From Micromonospora pisi (GTDB lineage Bacteria > Actinomycetota > Actinomycetes > Mycobacteriales > Micromonosporaceae), in assembly GCF_003633685.1 (NCBI RefSeq), contig NZ_RBKT01000001.1:558001-622000 (forward strand): DNA of 64,000 bases. Reading direction: 5' to 3'. The position numbers and the translations under genes were made by a program. The notes under the pieces were generated by a model that searched no databases, had not been told where the DNA came from, and was given only the letters and a program-made list of their open reading frames with translations. The stretch's first letter is position 1; each line of letters begins with the position of its first letter. Positions 34,152-42,561 of this stretch are shown piece after piece.

Positions 34152-35489
34152 TCAGCCGTCGAAGATCCCCTGCCGGCGACGTCGACGCCGGCCGACCGGG
34201 CGCTGCGGACCACGCTGACGCGACACCAGCAGGGCCACCACCGTCACCACCGCCGCGACGGCGAGAGCCGCACCGAGCCCGACACCGGTCGTCGGTGACA
34301 CCCCGGACCACCACGGAGTGCTCCGGGCGGTGGCCCTGGTCGTCGACGCGCCACCGCGCCGGGTCGAGGCCGGGGACGGCGACGGGGTTGCCGTCGCCTC
34401 ACCCGGATCGACAAGTCGACCGACCGAGGTCTCCCGGGGCAGAGCGAACCCCCAGTCGAGCAGCGCCGCACCCTGCTGCCAGCCCCGCAGCGGTCTCGCC
34501 TCGGCGCCGAGCAGGGTCACGACCAGCCGTCGACCGTCGCGCTCGGCCGCCCCGACGTACGTGTGTCGGGCCAGATCGGTGAAGCCGGTCTTGCCACCGA
34601 TCGCGCCCCGGTAGTTGAACAGGAGCTGGTTGTCGTTCTGGATCTGGAAGCCCTTCTTGGGCGGCTGCGCGGGAATCTGAGCACGTTCGGTCTGCTCGTA
34701 CCGGACGAACGTCTCCTCGGCGAAGCAGGCGCGGGCGATCAGCGCCAGGTCGTACGCGCTGGTGAACTGCCCGGGAGCGTCAAGGCCGGAGGGTGTCACC
34801 GCGTGGGTCTGCAGGGCGCCGAGCTCCCGTGCCCGCTCATTCATCGCCTCCAGGGTGCCGGCGACACCGGCGTCCCCACCGGCCAGACGGGCGAGTACGT
34901 TCGCCGCGTCGTTGCCCGAGTTCAGCAGCAGCCCGAGCCAGAGGGTCTCGATCGAGTAGCGGCCGTTGAGCAGTAGGCCGACGGCCGAGCTGCCCTGTTC
35001 GAAGTCGAGGTCCTTGCGGGTCACGGTGACGACCTGCTTCGGGTCGAGCTTCGGCAGCACCGTGGCGGTCAGCAGGAGCTTCTGCACGCTCGCCGGGGTG
35101 CCGTACTCGTGCGGGCCGCAGCCACCGAGAACAGCACCCGTGTCCAGGTCGGCGACCAGCCACGACGTCGCGCTCACCGCCGGCGGCCTGGCCGAGCCGG
35201 GCGCGACGACCAGGCCGGACGTGGCGAGTTCCGGACCTCCGACGGCGCGCTTCACCGGGTCGTCGGCGGGCGGTTTCGGACGTGGCGGTGACGTCGGACG
35301 CGGCACCGGTGGCGTGGGCACCGGGCAGGGCACCGGCGGTGTGCTCGGTGCCACCGTGGCCGAGCTGGTCGGTGCGACACCGACCGCGCTCACCGGAACG
35401 GCCGTCGCGACGGCGGACGCGCTCACCGGAAGGGCCGTAGCGGCGAGTACGACCCCGGTCACCGCGGCGAGCAGACGCCGCCCCCTCAT
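34152..35489 (-). CDS. D-alanyl-D-alanine carboxypeptidase (peptidase S11)
   Basis: A 445-residue membrane-anchored S11 penicillin-binding protein. It has an Ala/Val-rich signal peptide, a Pro-rich linker, the catalytic S134-x-x-K137 (ASVQK), SGNDA as the second motif and GKTGFT as the third. A C-terminal helix (LAVAAVVTVVALLVS) and a basic tail tether it, like DacA-type enzymes. It removes the terminal D-Ala from peptidoglycan stem peptides outside the membrane. The ATG at 35489 follows GAGAGG; a longer frame exists to 35648 but looks non-coding. The upstream gap with the divergent gene at 35669 should hold both promoters. Confidence 0.9.
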   Translation of the reverse strand: MRGRRLLAAVTGVVLAATALPVSASAVATAVPVSAVGVAPTSSATVAPSTPPVPCPVPTPPVPRPTSPPRPKPPADDPVKRAVGGPELATSGLVVAPGSARPPAVSATSWLVADLDTGAVLGGCGPHEYGTPASVQKLLLTATVLPKLDPKQVVTVTRKDLDFEQGSSAVGLLLNGRYSIETLWLGLLLNSGNDAANVLARLAGGDAGVAGTLEAMNERARELGALQTHAVTPSGLDAPGQFTSAYDLALIARACFAEETFVRYEQTERAQIPAQPPKKGFQIQNDNQLLFNYRGAIGGKTGFTDLARHTYVGAAERDGRRLVVTLLGAEARPLRGWQQGAALLDWGFALPRETSVGRLVDPGEATATPSPSPASTRRGGASTTRATARSTPWWSGVSPTTGVGLGAALAVAAVVTVVALLVSRQRGPQRPVGRRRRRRQGIFDG

Positions 35490-35668
35490 GAGCGCCAACC
35501 TCTCATGGCCAAGGAGGGTAACCGGGATCATTCGCCCGCGTGCGCCAGCCCCTGTCCGGCTGACGCCGGCCGCCGTGTCCTCACCCAGTACGTATCTACT
35601 GGTTTCGAGACGGTACGGATTCGCGCGCTTCGGTATGGTCGACGTCACGCCAGCGCGAAGGGGAGAGC

Positions 35669-36310
35669 ATGCCGCGCGTCATCGTCCCGGTGGGATTCAG
35701 CCTGGGGCCGCAGCACCGGTACGTCCGACCGGCCGACCCTGAACCGGAGTTCTACGAGGTCCATCTCGGCGGTGACATGATCGAACTGGACCTGGACGAG
35801 TTCACCGTCTACGGCTCGGCGTTTCTGGATGTGGCGGGGCACGCCAAGTTAAGAGTGACCCGGGACCACCTGGTACGCAGCCTGCTGACCGCACCAACGC
35901 CGCAGCCGGACGCCGAGCGCCTGGTGACGAGTCTGGTGGATCGCGGTCTGCTGTTGGAGTTCGACCCCGAGGGTCCGCTACAGGAGTTGTTCAGCCGCTA
36001 CCGACTCTTCCCCACCGCCGAGGGCATGGGTACGACCGCGGAGGAGCCCGAGTTCCATCGCATGGGCCGCATGGGCACACCACTGGTCGCCGTACACAAC
36101 ACCGCATACGTGATGTGGGCGTTCTCGTTCCTCCACTCCGACCTCTGGAAGGCCTCGACATACCTGGCAGCGGGAGACACAGAGGAACTGGAACTCGATG
36201 AGGAACCGGTCGGTCTGACGCCCGAGGGAGTTGCTCGGGAGTTGGCCCTCAACCTGCCCATGATGATCTCCACACAGTGTGCCTTCCTAGACCCCGTCGT
36301 TCGGCTATGA
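35669..36310 (+). CDS. Unknown protein with possible winged-helix (PqqD-like) domain; TTA codon
   Basis: 213 residues, no family I recognise with certainty. Residues 30-100 (LDEFTVYGSAFLDVAGHAKL, LVTSLVDRGLLLEF) resemble a small winged-helix of PqqD type, weakly. Residues 120-200 include HNTAYVMWAFSFLHSDLW and ALNLPMMISTQCAFLDP. GGGGAG precedes the ATG. Leu61 is coded by TTA and the next residue by AGA, both very rare in this sequence; TTA genes in actinomycetes often depend on the bldA tRNA and are expressed late. The stop overlaps the next gene as ATGA, so the two are coupled. Confidence 0.6.
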   Translation: MPRVIVPVGFSLGPQHRYVRPADPEPEFYEVHLGGDMIELDLDEFTVYGSAFLDVAGHAKLRVTRDHLVRSLLTAPTPQPDAERLVTSLVDRGLLLEFDPEGPLQELFSRYRLFPTAEGMGTTAEEPEFHRMGRMGTPLVAVHNTAYVMWAFSFLHSDLWKASTYLAAGDTEELELDEEPVGLTPEGVARELALNLPMMISTQCAFLDPVVRL

Positions 36311-37002
36311 ACTATCGCCGTCGACACAATCGCCGGGAAGTGGTCGAATCAACCTACCGGCGCACCTGGAAATACGAGTTCTCCAAGGAAGGGCTTGGCA
36401 AGTTCCTGGAGAAGCTCAGCGAGTGGGGTGGCGCCGCCGTCGGTCTGGCTGCTGGTGCGGCGGCGGCTCGGCAGGGACTGCCGGTGAATTCAACGATCGC
36501 CTCAGGAGCCGGCATGGTCCTCGGCGCAACCGTGGGCGCTGTCGGCAAGTCGGCCGTTGTCGCCGCGTTCGACACGCTCAAGGAGCGTCGGAGCAAGCGG
36601 GAGGCGCGGCAAGACACCGACGGGAGCACGCGGGAATCGGGCGAACCCGCACGGGGTGCCGGGCGCGCGTCACGGACCATGCGACGGGCATCTCGTGCAG
36701 CGACACACCGACCCCGAGGCGGGTATGCGAGCCGCAGCGGGGTCGTCAGCGCCGGAGCGGTAAAGAGCGAACTCGATCAGGTGCTGGCCGAGATCGACCG
36801 AGCTCACCACGAGCTAACCGGAGTGATTGAGCATCTTCAAAACACGGCCGGTTGGATCATGTTGTTGTTGGCCGGTGGCCGTTCCGAAGCGACACACCAC
36901 GTCAATGCCCGGATGAGCGGCAGCCGGACGGCGATCGATGAGGCCCGCACACTGCTGCGCCTCGCCAAGGACGATGTCCGGAGTTACCTCCGGAGTATCT
37001 AG
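36307..37002 (+). CDS. Unknown membrane-active-looking protein with coiled-coil C terminus
   Basis: 231 residues. Around residues 30-85 is a Gly/Ala-rich hydrophobic stretch (WGGAAVGLAAGAAAARQGL, then ASGAGMVLGATVGAVGK) that could form glycine-zipper membrane helices, then a basic Arg/Lys linker. The C-terminal 90 residues (SELDQVLAEIDRAHHELTGV, ARTLLRLAKDDVRSYLRSI) form helical coiled coil, in the style of small WXG-like actinomycete proteins. Coupled by a 4-base overlap to the TTA-containing gene, so the pair probably acts together. Possible roles are secretion, toxicity or scaffold; none is demonstrated. Confidence 0.6.
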   Translation: MNYRRRHNRREVVESTYRRTWKYEFSKEGLGKFLEKLSEWGGAAVGLAAGAAAARQGLPVNSTIASGAGMVLGATVGAVGKSAVVAAFDTLKERRSKREARQDTDGSTRESGEPARGAGRASRTMRRASRAATHRPRGGYASRSGVVSAGAVKSELDQVLAEIDRAHHELTGVIEHLQNTAGWIMLLLAGGRSEATHHVNARMSGSRTAIDEARTLLRLAKDDVRSYLRSI

Positions 37003-37019
37003 CGCGGAATCACGCCCGA

Positions 37020-37259
37020 TCAGAACTCGCCGAGCCAGGTCGCCGGGTCGGTGATGAAGATTCCCTTGCCCTGGTGACGCCTGATTACCCGCAGCGCCTC
37101 CAGCCGTACGTAGACCATCTGAATGGTCGACGTGCCAACGCCATACTGCGCGGCCAGCTGGGCGATTGACGGCAGTTTGTCCTCCGGCTTGAGCTTCTTG
37201 GCTTTGACCGCGCCGATGATCTCGTCGGCGATCCGGATGTAGTCGGGCGTGATCGGCAT
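37020..37259 (-). CDS. Small GntR-family winged-helix regulator
   Basis: 79 residues. The single domain DYIRIADEIIGAVKAKKL, KLPSIAQLAAQYGVGTSTIQ, VYVRLEALRVIRRHQGKGIF matches the GntR DNA-binding domain, including the LPSIAxLAxxxGVSxxTV core. There is no effector domain, so this is a stand-alone GntR-type helix-turn-helix of the sort often found beside mobile or conditional genes. The ATG at 37259 has GAGGAG four bases upstream; the longer 37316 start would add unlike residues. It converges on the 36307 gene with 17 bases between stops and may control the neighbouring unknown genes; that is inference. Confidence 0.8.
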   Translation of the reverse strand: MPITPDYIRIADEIIGAVKAKKLKPEDKLPSIAQLAAQYGVGTSTIQMVYVRLEALRVIRRHQGKGIFITDPATWLGEF

Positions 37260-37522
37260 GGCACTCCTCGCGTGGCACAGCCATTCGATCACGAGCCGCC
37301 CTTCGGCAACAACCAACGGTTGACTTACACGGCTTAGTCGTTAGAGTTGAGGTGAGTCGCTTCTCGCGTGGCAACGAGACCGGCTCAGGTTTGTGGTCGG
37401 GGCAGGTACATCGCCCGTCTCGACCACCTTTCGAAACCGACCTACGGCGGCCCGCACTCCAAGCTCAGCCGGCACGGCACATGGATCGGGAGGATTGGGT
37501 GAGGACGGCAATCACATTGAGC

Positions 37523-38488
37523 TCAGGTGGGTGGGCGGCGGCTGGCCAGGATGACACGTATCTCGCGGCGTACCTCGGCGGTTTCCCGCACCAGCCTGCG
37601 GTGCGCGTACCGGACCACCAGGATGCCGAGGGTGGCCAGGGCTGCGTCCCGGCGCAGATCGATCTCACGTTGACGAGGGTCGGCGTGGCTGGCCGCACCA
37701 TCAAGTTCGAAATTGACCCGTTCCCGCTCGGCGTACACGTCGAGGTAGAAGGTTCGGCGGGCCACCTGGACGCGTACCTGGCGTTGCAAAGGGGGCAGGT
37801 CCCGGCCGGTGAACACGTGATCATGTCCCCAGATTTCCAACGCGCTGCGACAACCGGCCGCGAGCAGGTCGATCAGCCGCCGCAACTCGGCACACCCGGC
37901 GAGCTTCGGCGCGATGCGCAGCGCGGCGGCAACCCGTCGCGGCGTGGTGAGACGGTCGTTGACCGCCCGGATGAGTGGTGCCGGCCGGTCGACCGGCGGC
38001 AGCAACGGCCACGCGTCGACCAGGGACTGCTCGATCCGGGTGACCGGCAGACCCCGGCGCGACAGCACCTGCGGCGAAGCGATGACAAGACCGAGTCGTT
38101 GGTGGACCACCAATCCCGTCCGGCTGCGCAGCCCGGTGTGCTCCGGGACGCTCAGGTGCTGCGGTTCGGTGCCCGGTTGTCGACACAACCCCCATACGTC
38201 GAGCGCGCTGAGGTGGCTCAACGCGCCGCGCCCGTCCGCGTACGCGATCACCGCCCGGCGACGCAGTTCGGCATCGAGACGGCCGAGCGCGTCGGTGCTG
38301 TCACGAGTCACCAGGTCGCCAGTGGCGTCGAGCAGACCCGCGTCGACGTAGACCCCGGGCAGTACTCGGCGGAGCCGTCCAGACCTGGCCGCCGAGTCCA
38401 GGATCTGCCGCGACACGACCTGCTGGGCCAACCGCCGCATCACCAGCCCGTCGCCGAGATCGACCAGGGATCGGAGTACCGGGTTCAC
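37523..38488 (-). CDS. AbiEi-like winged-helix and DUF559 nuclease-like protein
   Basis: About 321 residues. The N-terminal part (residues 1-90) reads as an AbiEi-type winged helix (RQILDSAARSGRLRRVLPGVY), and the C-terminal part (about 225-321) as DUF559/Vsr-like endonuclease fold: VQVARRTFYLDVYAERERVN, FELDGAASHADPRQREIDLR, RRDAALATLGILVVRY. This combination is common in actinomycetes and is usually annotated as an AbiEi antitoxin-domain or DUF559 protein. No AbiEii nucleotidyltransferase toxin gene follows. The GTG at 38488 is used; a TTG at 38524 is also possible. It is divergent from the next gene, with a 19-base palindrome between. Confidence 0.75.
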   Translation of the reverse strand: MNPVLRSLVDLGDGLVMRRLAQQVVSRQILDSAARSGRLRRVLPGVYVDAGLLDATGDLVTRDSTDALGRLDAELRRRAVIAYADGRGALSHLSALDVWGLCRQPGTEPQHLSVPEHTGLRSRTGLVVHQRLGLVIASPQVLSRRGLPVTRIEQSLVDAWPLLPPVDRPAPLIRAVNDRLTTPRRVAAALRIAPKLAGCAELRRLIDLLAAGCRSALEIWGHDHVFTGRDLPPLQRQVRVQVARRTFYLDVYAERERVNFELDGAASHADPRQREIDLRRDAALATLGILVVRYAHRRLVRETAEVRREIRVILASRRPPT

Positions 38489-38604
38489 GCCCACGACCGT
38501 GCGGAGCGGCAGAAAGTGGCGCAACCCGCCCCGCCCACCTGTGGAGCCCCGCGCCCCTTGTGGAAAGCCCCCACCGCTCCCCCTCGTGTGCTACGGGGCT
38601 CCAC

Positions 38605-38665
38605 GATCGTCAGTTGCTCTGCCGTAGTTACTCCGGCGTGGCGGGAGGCAGAGCAACTGACGATC
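38605..38665. repeat. Perfect 19-base inverted repeat between divergent genes
   Basis: GATCGTCAGTTGCTCTGCC at 38605-38623 is repeated inverted at 38647-38665, with a 23-base loop. It lies upstream of both divergent genes, so it cannot end their transcripts from the 3' side. It may be a strong two-sided hairpin, a regulator site or a dispersed extragenic palindrome. Confidence 0.8.
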
Positions 38666-38702
38666 AAGGCAGATACACGCGGCGGCGAGGGGGGTGGATG
38701 GG

Positions 38703-39875
38703 GTGGTGACGGGGGTGCGTGAGGTGGGTGAGGTGCTGGACGAGTTGCGGGAGGGGTACTTCCTGGTTGCCGCTGCGGTCGATCAGGCGGCGACGGTGAC
38801 GGCGGGTTCGCGGCATCCGTTGCCGGCACGGGCGGATCGGTGCTGGGTCGAGGCGTTGGCACTGATCGACCAGGCCGAGCGGGCGTTGAGCGCCGGCATA
38901 GGTGAGCTGCGGCGGGTGCCGGGAGCAAGCCCGCTCGCCACGGTCGCCGAGCTGGCGGCGGTGTTGACCACTGCTCAGGCCGGCGTCGACACGGTAGCGA
39001 CGCGGGTGGGGCGGTTACGCGAGCAGGTCGAGCAGGCCCGGTCGCGGCTGTTGGAGATCGAGCCGGTTGACCCGGCGGTGCAGGCGGCGGCCGGGCAGTG
39101 GGAGCTGGCGGTCGTACGCCTGGACCGGTTGACGGTTCGGCTGAACCACGGATCGGCGGCGCTGTCCGCGTACGCGACGGGGTTGTTGGGGGTTGATCCG
39201 GAGCCAGAGCGGGCGACGCGGCTGGCCGGCCTGCTGCCACGGACCCGACCGCCGGCTGGCGAGATCATGGCCGGCGCGGTGACGGCGGGCCGGCTGGTCT
39301 TCGAGGTCTATCCCGATCTGTACGCGGTGCCGGTGCCCGCCGCCCGCGAAGCGTCATGGGCGCACCGGCTCTGGACAGCGGCACTGCGTCGCCATTGGCG
39401 AGCGACGAACCGAGCCGCGGAGCAGGGCGCACACGGCGAAGCGACGCCGGCGACCTGTGGGCGGGCGGTGCGGCTGTTGGCCCGTGGCGACCTGGTCGGC
39501 TACCAACGCTGCCTGACCCGGCTCGACCGGCAAGGACAGCTTGAGACGTACGCGAGGTTCCTCGCCGCCGCTCTCCTGCTCGCGGTCGGGCGGCGGTTCC
39601 GGTCCGGCTGGGATGACGCGTCGGTGACCAGGTTCGTTACCGGGGCGCGGATCCACTACGCGCTGTCCGCCGAGGATGACGCGCTCGGTGTGGTGCTGAT
39701 CCGAGCCGCGCTCGGAGAGGCGCACGCGCCGATCGCCGGTGCGGCGCAGGTCGTCACCGTCGAGTCGGTGTTGCTGCTCGGACTGCTCGCCGACGAGGAC
39801 CTGACCCGGGCCGAACTGGATGAGTTCCTCGCCGAGGCTGGTCGCCTCTGTGGGGCGTACCGCGTGGACCCGTGA
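38703..39875 (+). CDS. Unknown helical protein
   Basis: About 390 residues, alpha-helical by composition, no recognised family. The first 130 residues are heptad-like and Ala/Glu/Arg-rich (GEVLDELREGYFLVAAAVDQ, AALIDQAERALSAGIG, VGRLREQVEQARSRLLEIEP). The rest has an HRLWTAALRRHWRATNRA segment and a repeat-poor C terminus. GTG at 38703 is preferred, with GAGGGGGG eight bases upstream; GTG at 38694 is an alternative. No signal or membrane helix is visible. The gene begins a rightward run with the mini-DivIVA gene and a Cys/His-rich small gene; the role is unknown. Confidence 0.6.
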   Translation: MVTGVREVGEVLDELREGYFLVAAAVDQAATVTAGSRHPLPARADRCWVEALALIDQAERALSAGIGELRRVPGASPLATVAELAAVLTTAQAGVDTVATRVGRLREQVEQARSRLLEIEPVDPAVQAAAGQWELAVVRLDRLTVRLNHGSAALSAYATGLLGVDPEPERATRLAGLLPRTRPPAGEIMAGAVTAGRLVFEVYPDLYAVPVPAAREASWAHRLWTAALRRHWRATNRAAEQGAHGEATPATCGRAVRLLARGDLVGYQRCLTRLDRQGQLETYARFLAAALLLAVGRRFRSGWDDASVTRFVTGARIHYALSAEDDALGVVLIRAALGEAHAPIAGAAQVVTVESVLLLGLLADEDLTRAELDEFLAEAGRLCGAYRVDP

Positions 39876-40083
39876 CGGGTCTTGCTGCACCCCGGCCGGC
39901 GCATGACGCGGCGGCCGGTCCTGGTCGGGCCCGGGGCGGGTGCTGGGCCGCCGGTCGTCATCACCCCCTCGGTGACGAACGACCCCGCCCGCCTCGGTGC
40001 CGCCCGGGTGACCCACGAACACCGCCGAGAAGGGGAGGAACGGTCGTGCCGCACGTCATCTCGAAGTCGGGAAGGGATACCTG
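39876..40083 (+). other. Uncertain stretch with overlapping small frames
   Basis: From the end of the helical-protein gene to the mini-DivIVA gene no frame is convincing throughout. One frame beginning ATGACGCGGCGG at 39903 has high third-position G/C up to about 40,045 and then loses it. A separate frame from 39872 has an unlikely Arg/Pro-rich product but its GTGA overlaps both neighbours. AAGGGGAGG at about 40030-40038 precedes a GTG at 40046 that gives a 13-residue peptide ending at the mini-DivIVA start. A remnant of a frameshifted gene or a small leader peptide are both possible. Confidence 0.4.
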
Positions 40084-40356
40084 GTGATCTACCCGGCGGC
40101 CGACGCCCGGCTCCACTCCCACCACGTACGGGCCGAAGCCTTCGGCACCCGCTGGCGCGGGCTCGACCCGGCCGAAGTGCATGCCTACCTGCATCGGGTA
40201 GCCGACGAACTGGACAGTCTGCACCGGGACCTGGCCAACGCCCGGGCCGACGCCGAACGCGCCAAGCAGGGGCTGCGTCAGTGGCAGACCCGGCACATCG
40301 GCTGTCGCTTCTCCGACCCGCAGTGGCCGTTCCACACCAACCGGGGACCGCGATGA
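40084..40356 (+). CDS. Mini DivIVA-domain protein
   Basis: 90 residues. It shows the N-terminal DivIVA/Wag31 domain (LHSHHVRAEAFGTRWRGLDP, AEVHAYLHRVADELDSLHRD) followed by a short coiled-coil and then CRFSDPQWPFHTNRGPR, with no long coil. Full DivIVA proteins organise polar growth; short forms are common and unclear. The GTG at 40084 overlaps the stop of a small upstream frame, and its own stop overlaps the next gene as ATGA, so the genes are tightly packed. The function here is unknown beyond the family. Confidence 0.8.
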   Translation: MIYPAADARLHSHHVRAEAFGTRWRGLDPAEVHAYLHRVADELDSLHRDLANARADAERAKQGLRQWQTRHIGCRFSDPQWPFHTNRGPR

Positions 40357-40607
40357 CCGACCCACATTGGGTGATCCACCTTCCCACCCTGCTCACCACC
40401 CGCGACCGGGCCACCGCCCTGGTGGAGGCGCTCCGCCGCTCCCTCTCCCACCTGCCCCAACTGGACTTCGGGGAGGTCACGGTCTCACCCGAGGACAACC
40501 AACGCCGTCGTCACCTCGTCTACTGCAACCGCTCGCTTGATCACGGCAGGCGATGCCGTCTGCCGGATCAACACCGGGCGGAGTGCGAGAGCGATGGAGG
40601 TGGCTAG
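40353..40607 (+). CDS. Small Cys/His-rich unknown protein
   Basis: 84 residues, starting at ATG overlapping the mini-DivIVA stop. The first part is helical (LLTTRDRATALVEALRRSLS), then a Cys/His-rich end CNRSLDHGRRCRLPDQHRAEC, whose spacing could bind a zinc ion. I do not recognise a family. It may be a partner of the mini-DivIVA protein. After it, 228 bases to the next gene show no feature. Confidence 0.55.
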   Translation: MTDPHWVIHLPTLLTTRDRATALVEALRRSLSHLPQLDFGEVTVSPEDNQRRRHLVYCNRSLDHGRRCRLPDQHRAECESDGGG

Positions 40608-40835
40608 CCGTACGCCTATGGGGTGCCGTTGTCAATCAGGAACCGGTCAGCGTTTCCGCCTCCACAACAGAGCGTCGCGACCGTCAACTCGTGGCCTGGA
40701 CGTTCAGCCAGTGATAGTCTCCGGCTGATTCCACTGCGCAGTCAGCTCGCGACACTCTGTGACCGAGATGGTGACACTGGCCAACGGAGGCCGGCAACCG
40801 TGGTGATCATTTCCTGATCGAAAAAGGAGTGCCCC

Positions 40836-42248
40836 ATGCCGCCCTCTGCGTCACAGCGCTTCGCCGAGCTGGCCACGGCGCAACAGCCCACCGACACCCG
40901 GATCATCATGCGCCGGGCGGTGGTCCTCGGTGGGAGCATCGCCGGCCTGCTGGCCGCCCGGGTGCTCAGCGACCACGCCGACGAGGTGCTCGTGATCGAG
41001 CGGGACACCACCGACGTCGGGCTTGGGCCACGTCCCGGCGTACCGCAGGGCAGTCAGGTCCACGCGCTGCTGGCGGCGGGGCAGGCGCAACTCGAACGGT
41101 GGTTCCCCGGCTTCACCCAGCAGGCTTTCGACGCGGGTGCGCCACGGCCGACCAGCGGCACCGGCCGGGTCTTCATCAACGGCGTACGGCGTACCGCGCC
41201 GATGTCCCGGCCGCAGGTGCCGGGCCTCATCACCACCCGCCCCTTCCTCGAGGCACTGGTGCGCCGCCGGACCCTGGCGATCGGAAACGTCACGCTCGTG
41301 CCCGGCCGCGCGGACGGTGTGATCCTCGACCGCGACCGGGTGTCCGGCGTCCGGTACCTCCCCGACGGTGCCGACGAACCCGTCACCGTCGCCAGCGACC
41401 TGGTGGTCGACGCGATGGGGCGCTCAAGCCGGCTCGGTGACTGGCTCGAGGAGAACGGATGGCCCCGGCCACCGATGCGTCGGATACCGATCAAACTGAA
41501 CTACGCCACCGCACTGTTCAAGCGGGACGAACAGGTCAGCGACGCCTGGATGGCGATCGCGCAGACCACACCCGGCGACGGACGGATCCCCCGCATCGGA
41601 GGGATCAACTCGGTCGAGGGCGACCGCTGGCTGATGCTGGTCGCCGGGTACGACGACGACCGTCCCCGCCGCGACGCGGACGACTTCATCGCCCGATGCC
41701 GCGACCACTTCCCCGCCGAGTTCCGGGAGATCGCCGAGAACGGCCAGATGATCGGCGAAGTGGCCACCTACCACCAGGCGGACAGCCGACGCCGCGACTT
41801 CCACGAGCTGGACCGGCTTCCGGCCGGGCTGGTCGCGGCCGGAGACGCGGTCGCCTCGTTCAACCCGATCTACGGGCAGGGCATGACGTCGGCCGCGTTG
41901 CACGCCTCCTGCCTCTCGGCGTACCTGCGCTCCGGCCCGGCACCGCACACCGAGCCCGCGCGGGCCTACTTCGCACAGGTACGGGTGATCGTCGACGCGG
42001 CCTGGCAGGTCTCCACCTTCGCCGACCTCGCACTACCGCATGTCCTCGGCCCGTACCCGCCCGGATACCGGCTGATCAAGTGGTTCAGCGAACTGCTTCT
42101 CGAGGGCTCGATGACCGACGAGGTGATCGACGAACGGCTGGCCAGGGTGACCACGATGGCCGAGCATCCGTACGCGCTAGCCCGACCGGGCACCGTGTGG
42201 CGGGCCCTCCGGTTCCGCCTCCGCCGCTCCCGTCGCTCCCGGCGTTAG
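40836..42248 (+). CDS. FAD-dependent monooxygenase
   Basis: A 470-residue flavoprotein. After a 25-residue lead it has the FAD motif RAVVLGGSIAGLLAARVLSD, a central VVDAMGRSSRLGDWLEENGW segment, and GLVAAGDAVASFNPIYGQGM, the GD motif that binds the FAD ribityl/phosphate. This is the group A aromatic/halogenase-like hydroxylase layout. AAGGAG lies six bases before ATG. Substrate is unknown; similar enzymes oxidise polyketides, aromatic compounds or act in halogenase-like reactions. It has a monocistronic look, with no obvious pathway neighbours. Confidence 0.88.
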   Translation: MPPSASQRFAELATAQQPTDTRIIMRRAVVLGGSIAGLLAARVLSDHADEVLVIERDTTDVGLGPRPGVPQGSQVHALLAAGQAQLERWFPGFTQQAFDAGAPRPTSGTGRVFINGVRRTAPMSRPQVPGLITTRPFLEALVRRRTLAIGNVTLVPGRADGVILDRDRVSGVRYLPDGADEPVTVASDLVVDAMGRSSRLGDWLEENGWPRPPMRRIPIKLNYATALFKRDEQVSDAWMAIAQTTPGDGRIPRIGGINSVEGDRWLMLVAGYDDDRPRRDADDFIARCRDHFPAEFREIAENGQMIGEVATYHQADSRRRDFHELDRLPAGLVAAGDAVASFNPIYGQGMTSAALHASCLSAYLRSGPAPHTEPARAYFAQVRVIVDAAWQVSTFADLALPHVLGPYPPGYRLIKWFSELLLEGSMTDEVIDERLARVTTMAEHPYALARPGTVWRALRFRLRRSRRSRR

Positions 42249-42291
42249 CGCGAGCGCTGCGGACGGCACCGAGGGCGTACGGCCGAAATGG

Positions 42292-42561
42292 TCACGGCGT
42301 ACGGCGGCCGTACGCACCGGCGGCGATCGAGACCCCGACGGCGGCGAGACCAACCTGGAGGGCGAGTTCGATCCAGTCGACACCTCGGGTGTCGGCGACG
42401 TCCAGGGCACCGGCGACGATGGTGCCGAGCAGGGCGGCGAGGATGCCGATGACCAGGGTGAGCCAGATCGGAATGCTCTGCTTGCCCGGTACGACGAGAC
42501 GTCCGAGAGCACCGATGACGAGGCCGATGATGATTGCGGTGAAGATGCCGCCGATCTCCAT
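42292..42561 (-). CDS. GlsB/YeaQ/YmgE-family small membrane protein
   Basis: 89 residues, three hydrophobic segments (GGIFTAIIIGLVIGALGR, PIWLTLVIGILAALLGTIVA and a C-terminal ALQVGLAAVGVSIAAGAYGR), with a Gly-rich start typical of the transglycosylase-associated/GlsB family. These are stress-linked membrane proteins of unknown precise function. GGGAAGGGA lies about six bases upstream of the ATG. It is convergent with the FAD monooxygenase gene (43-base gap) and divergent from the CNNM gene. Confidence 0.85.
   Translation of the reverse strand: MEIGGIFTAIIIGLVIGALGRLVVPGKQSIPIWLTLVIGILAALLGTIVAGALDVADTRGVDWIELALQVGLAAVGVSIAAGAYGRRTP

Noticed and set aside
37317-37360. TTGACT-N16-TAGAGT, promoter-like sequence on the plus strand
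   Set aside because: It would read into the 3' end of the leftward AbiEi-like gene with no coding target; probably chance or part of the regulator promoter.
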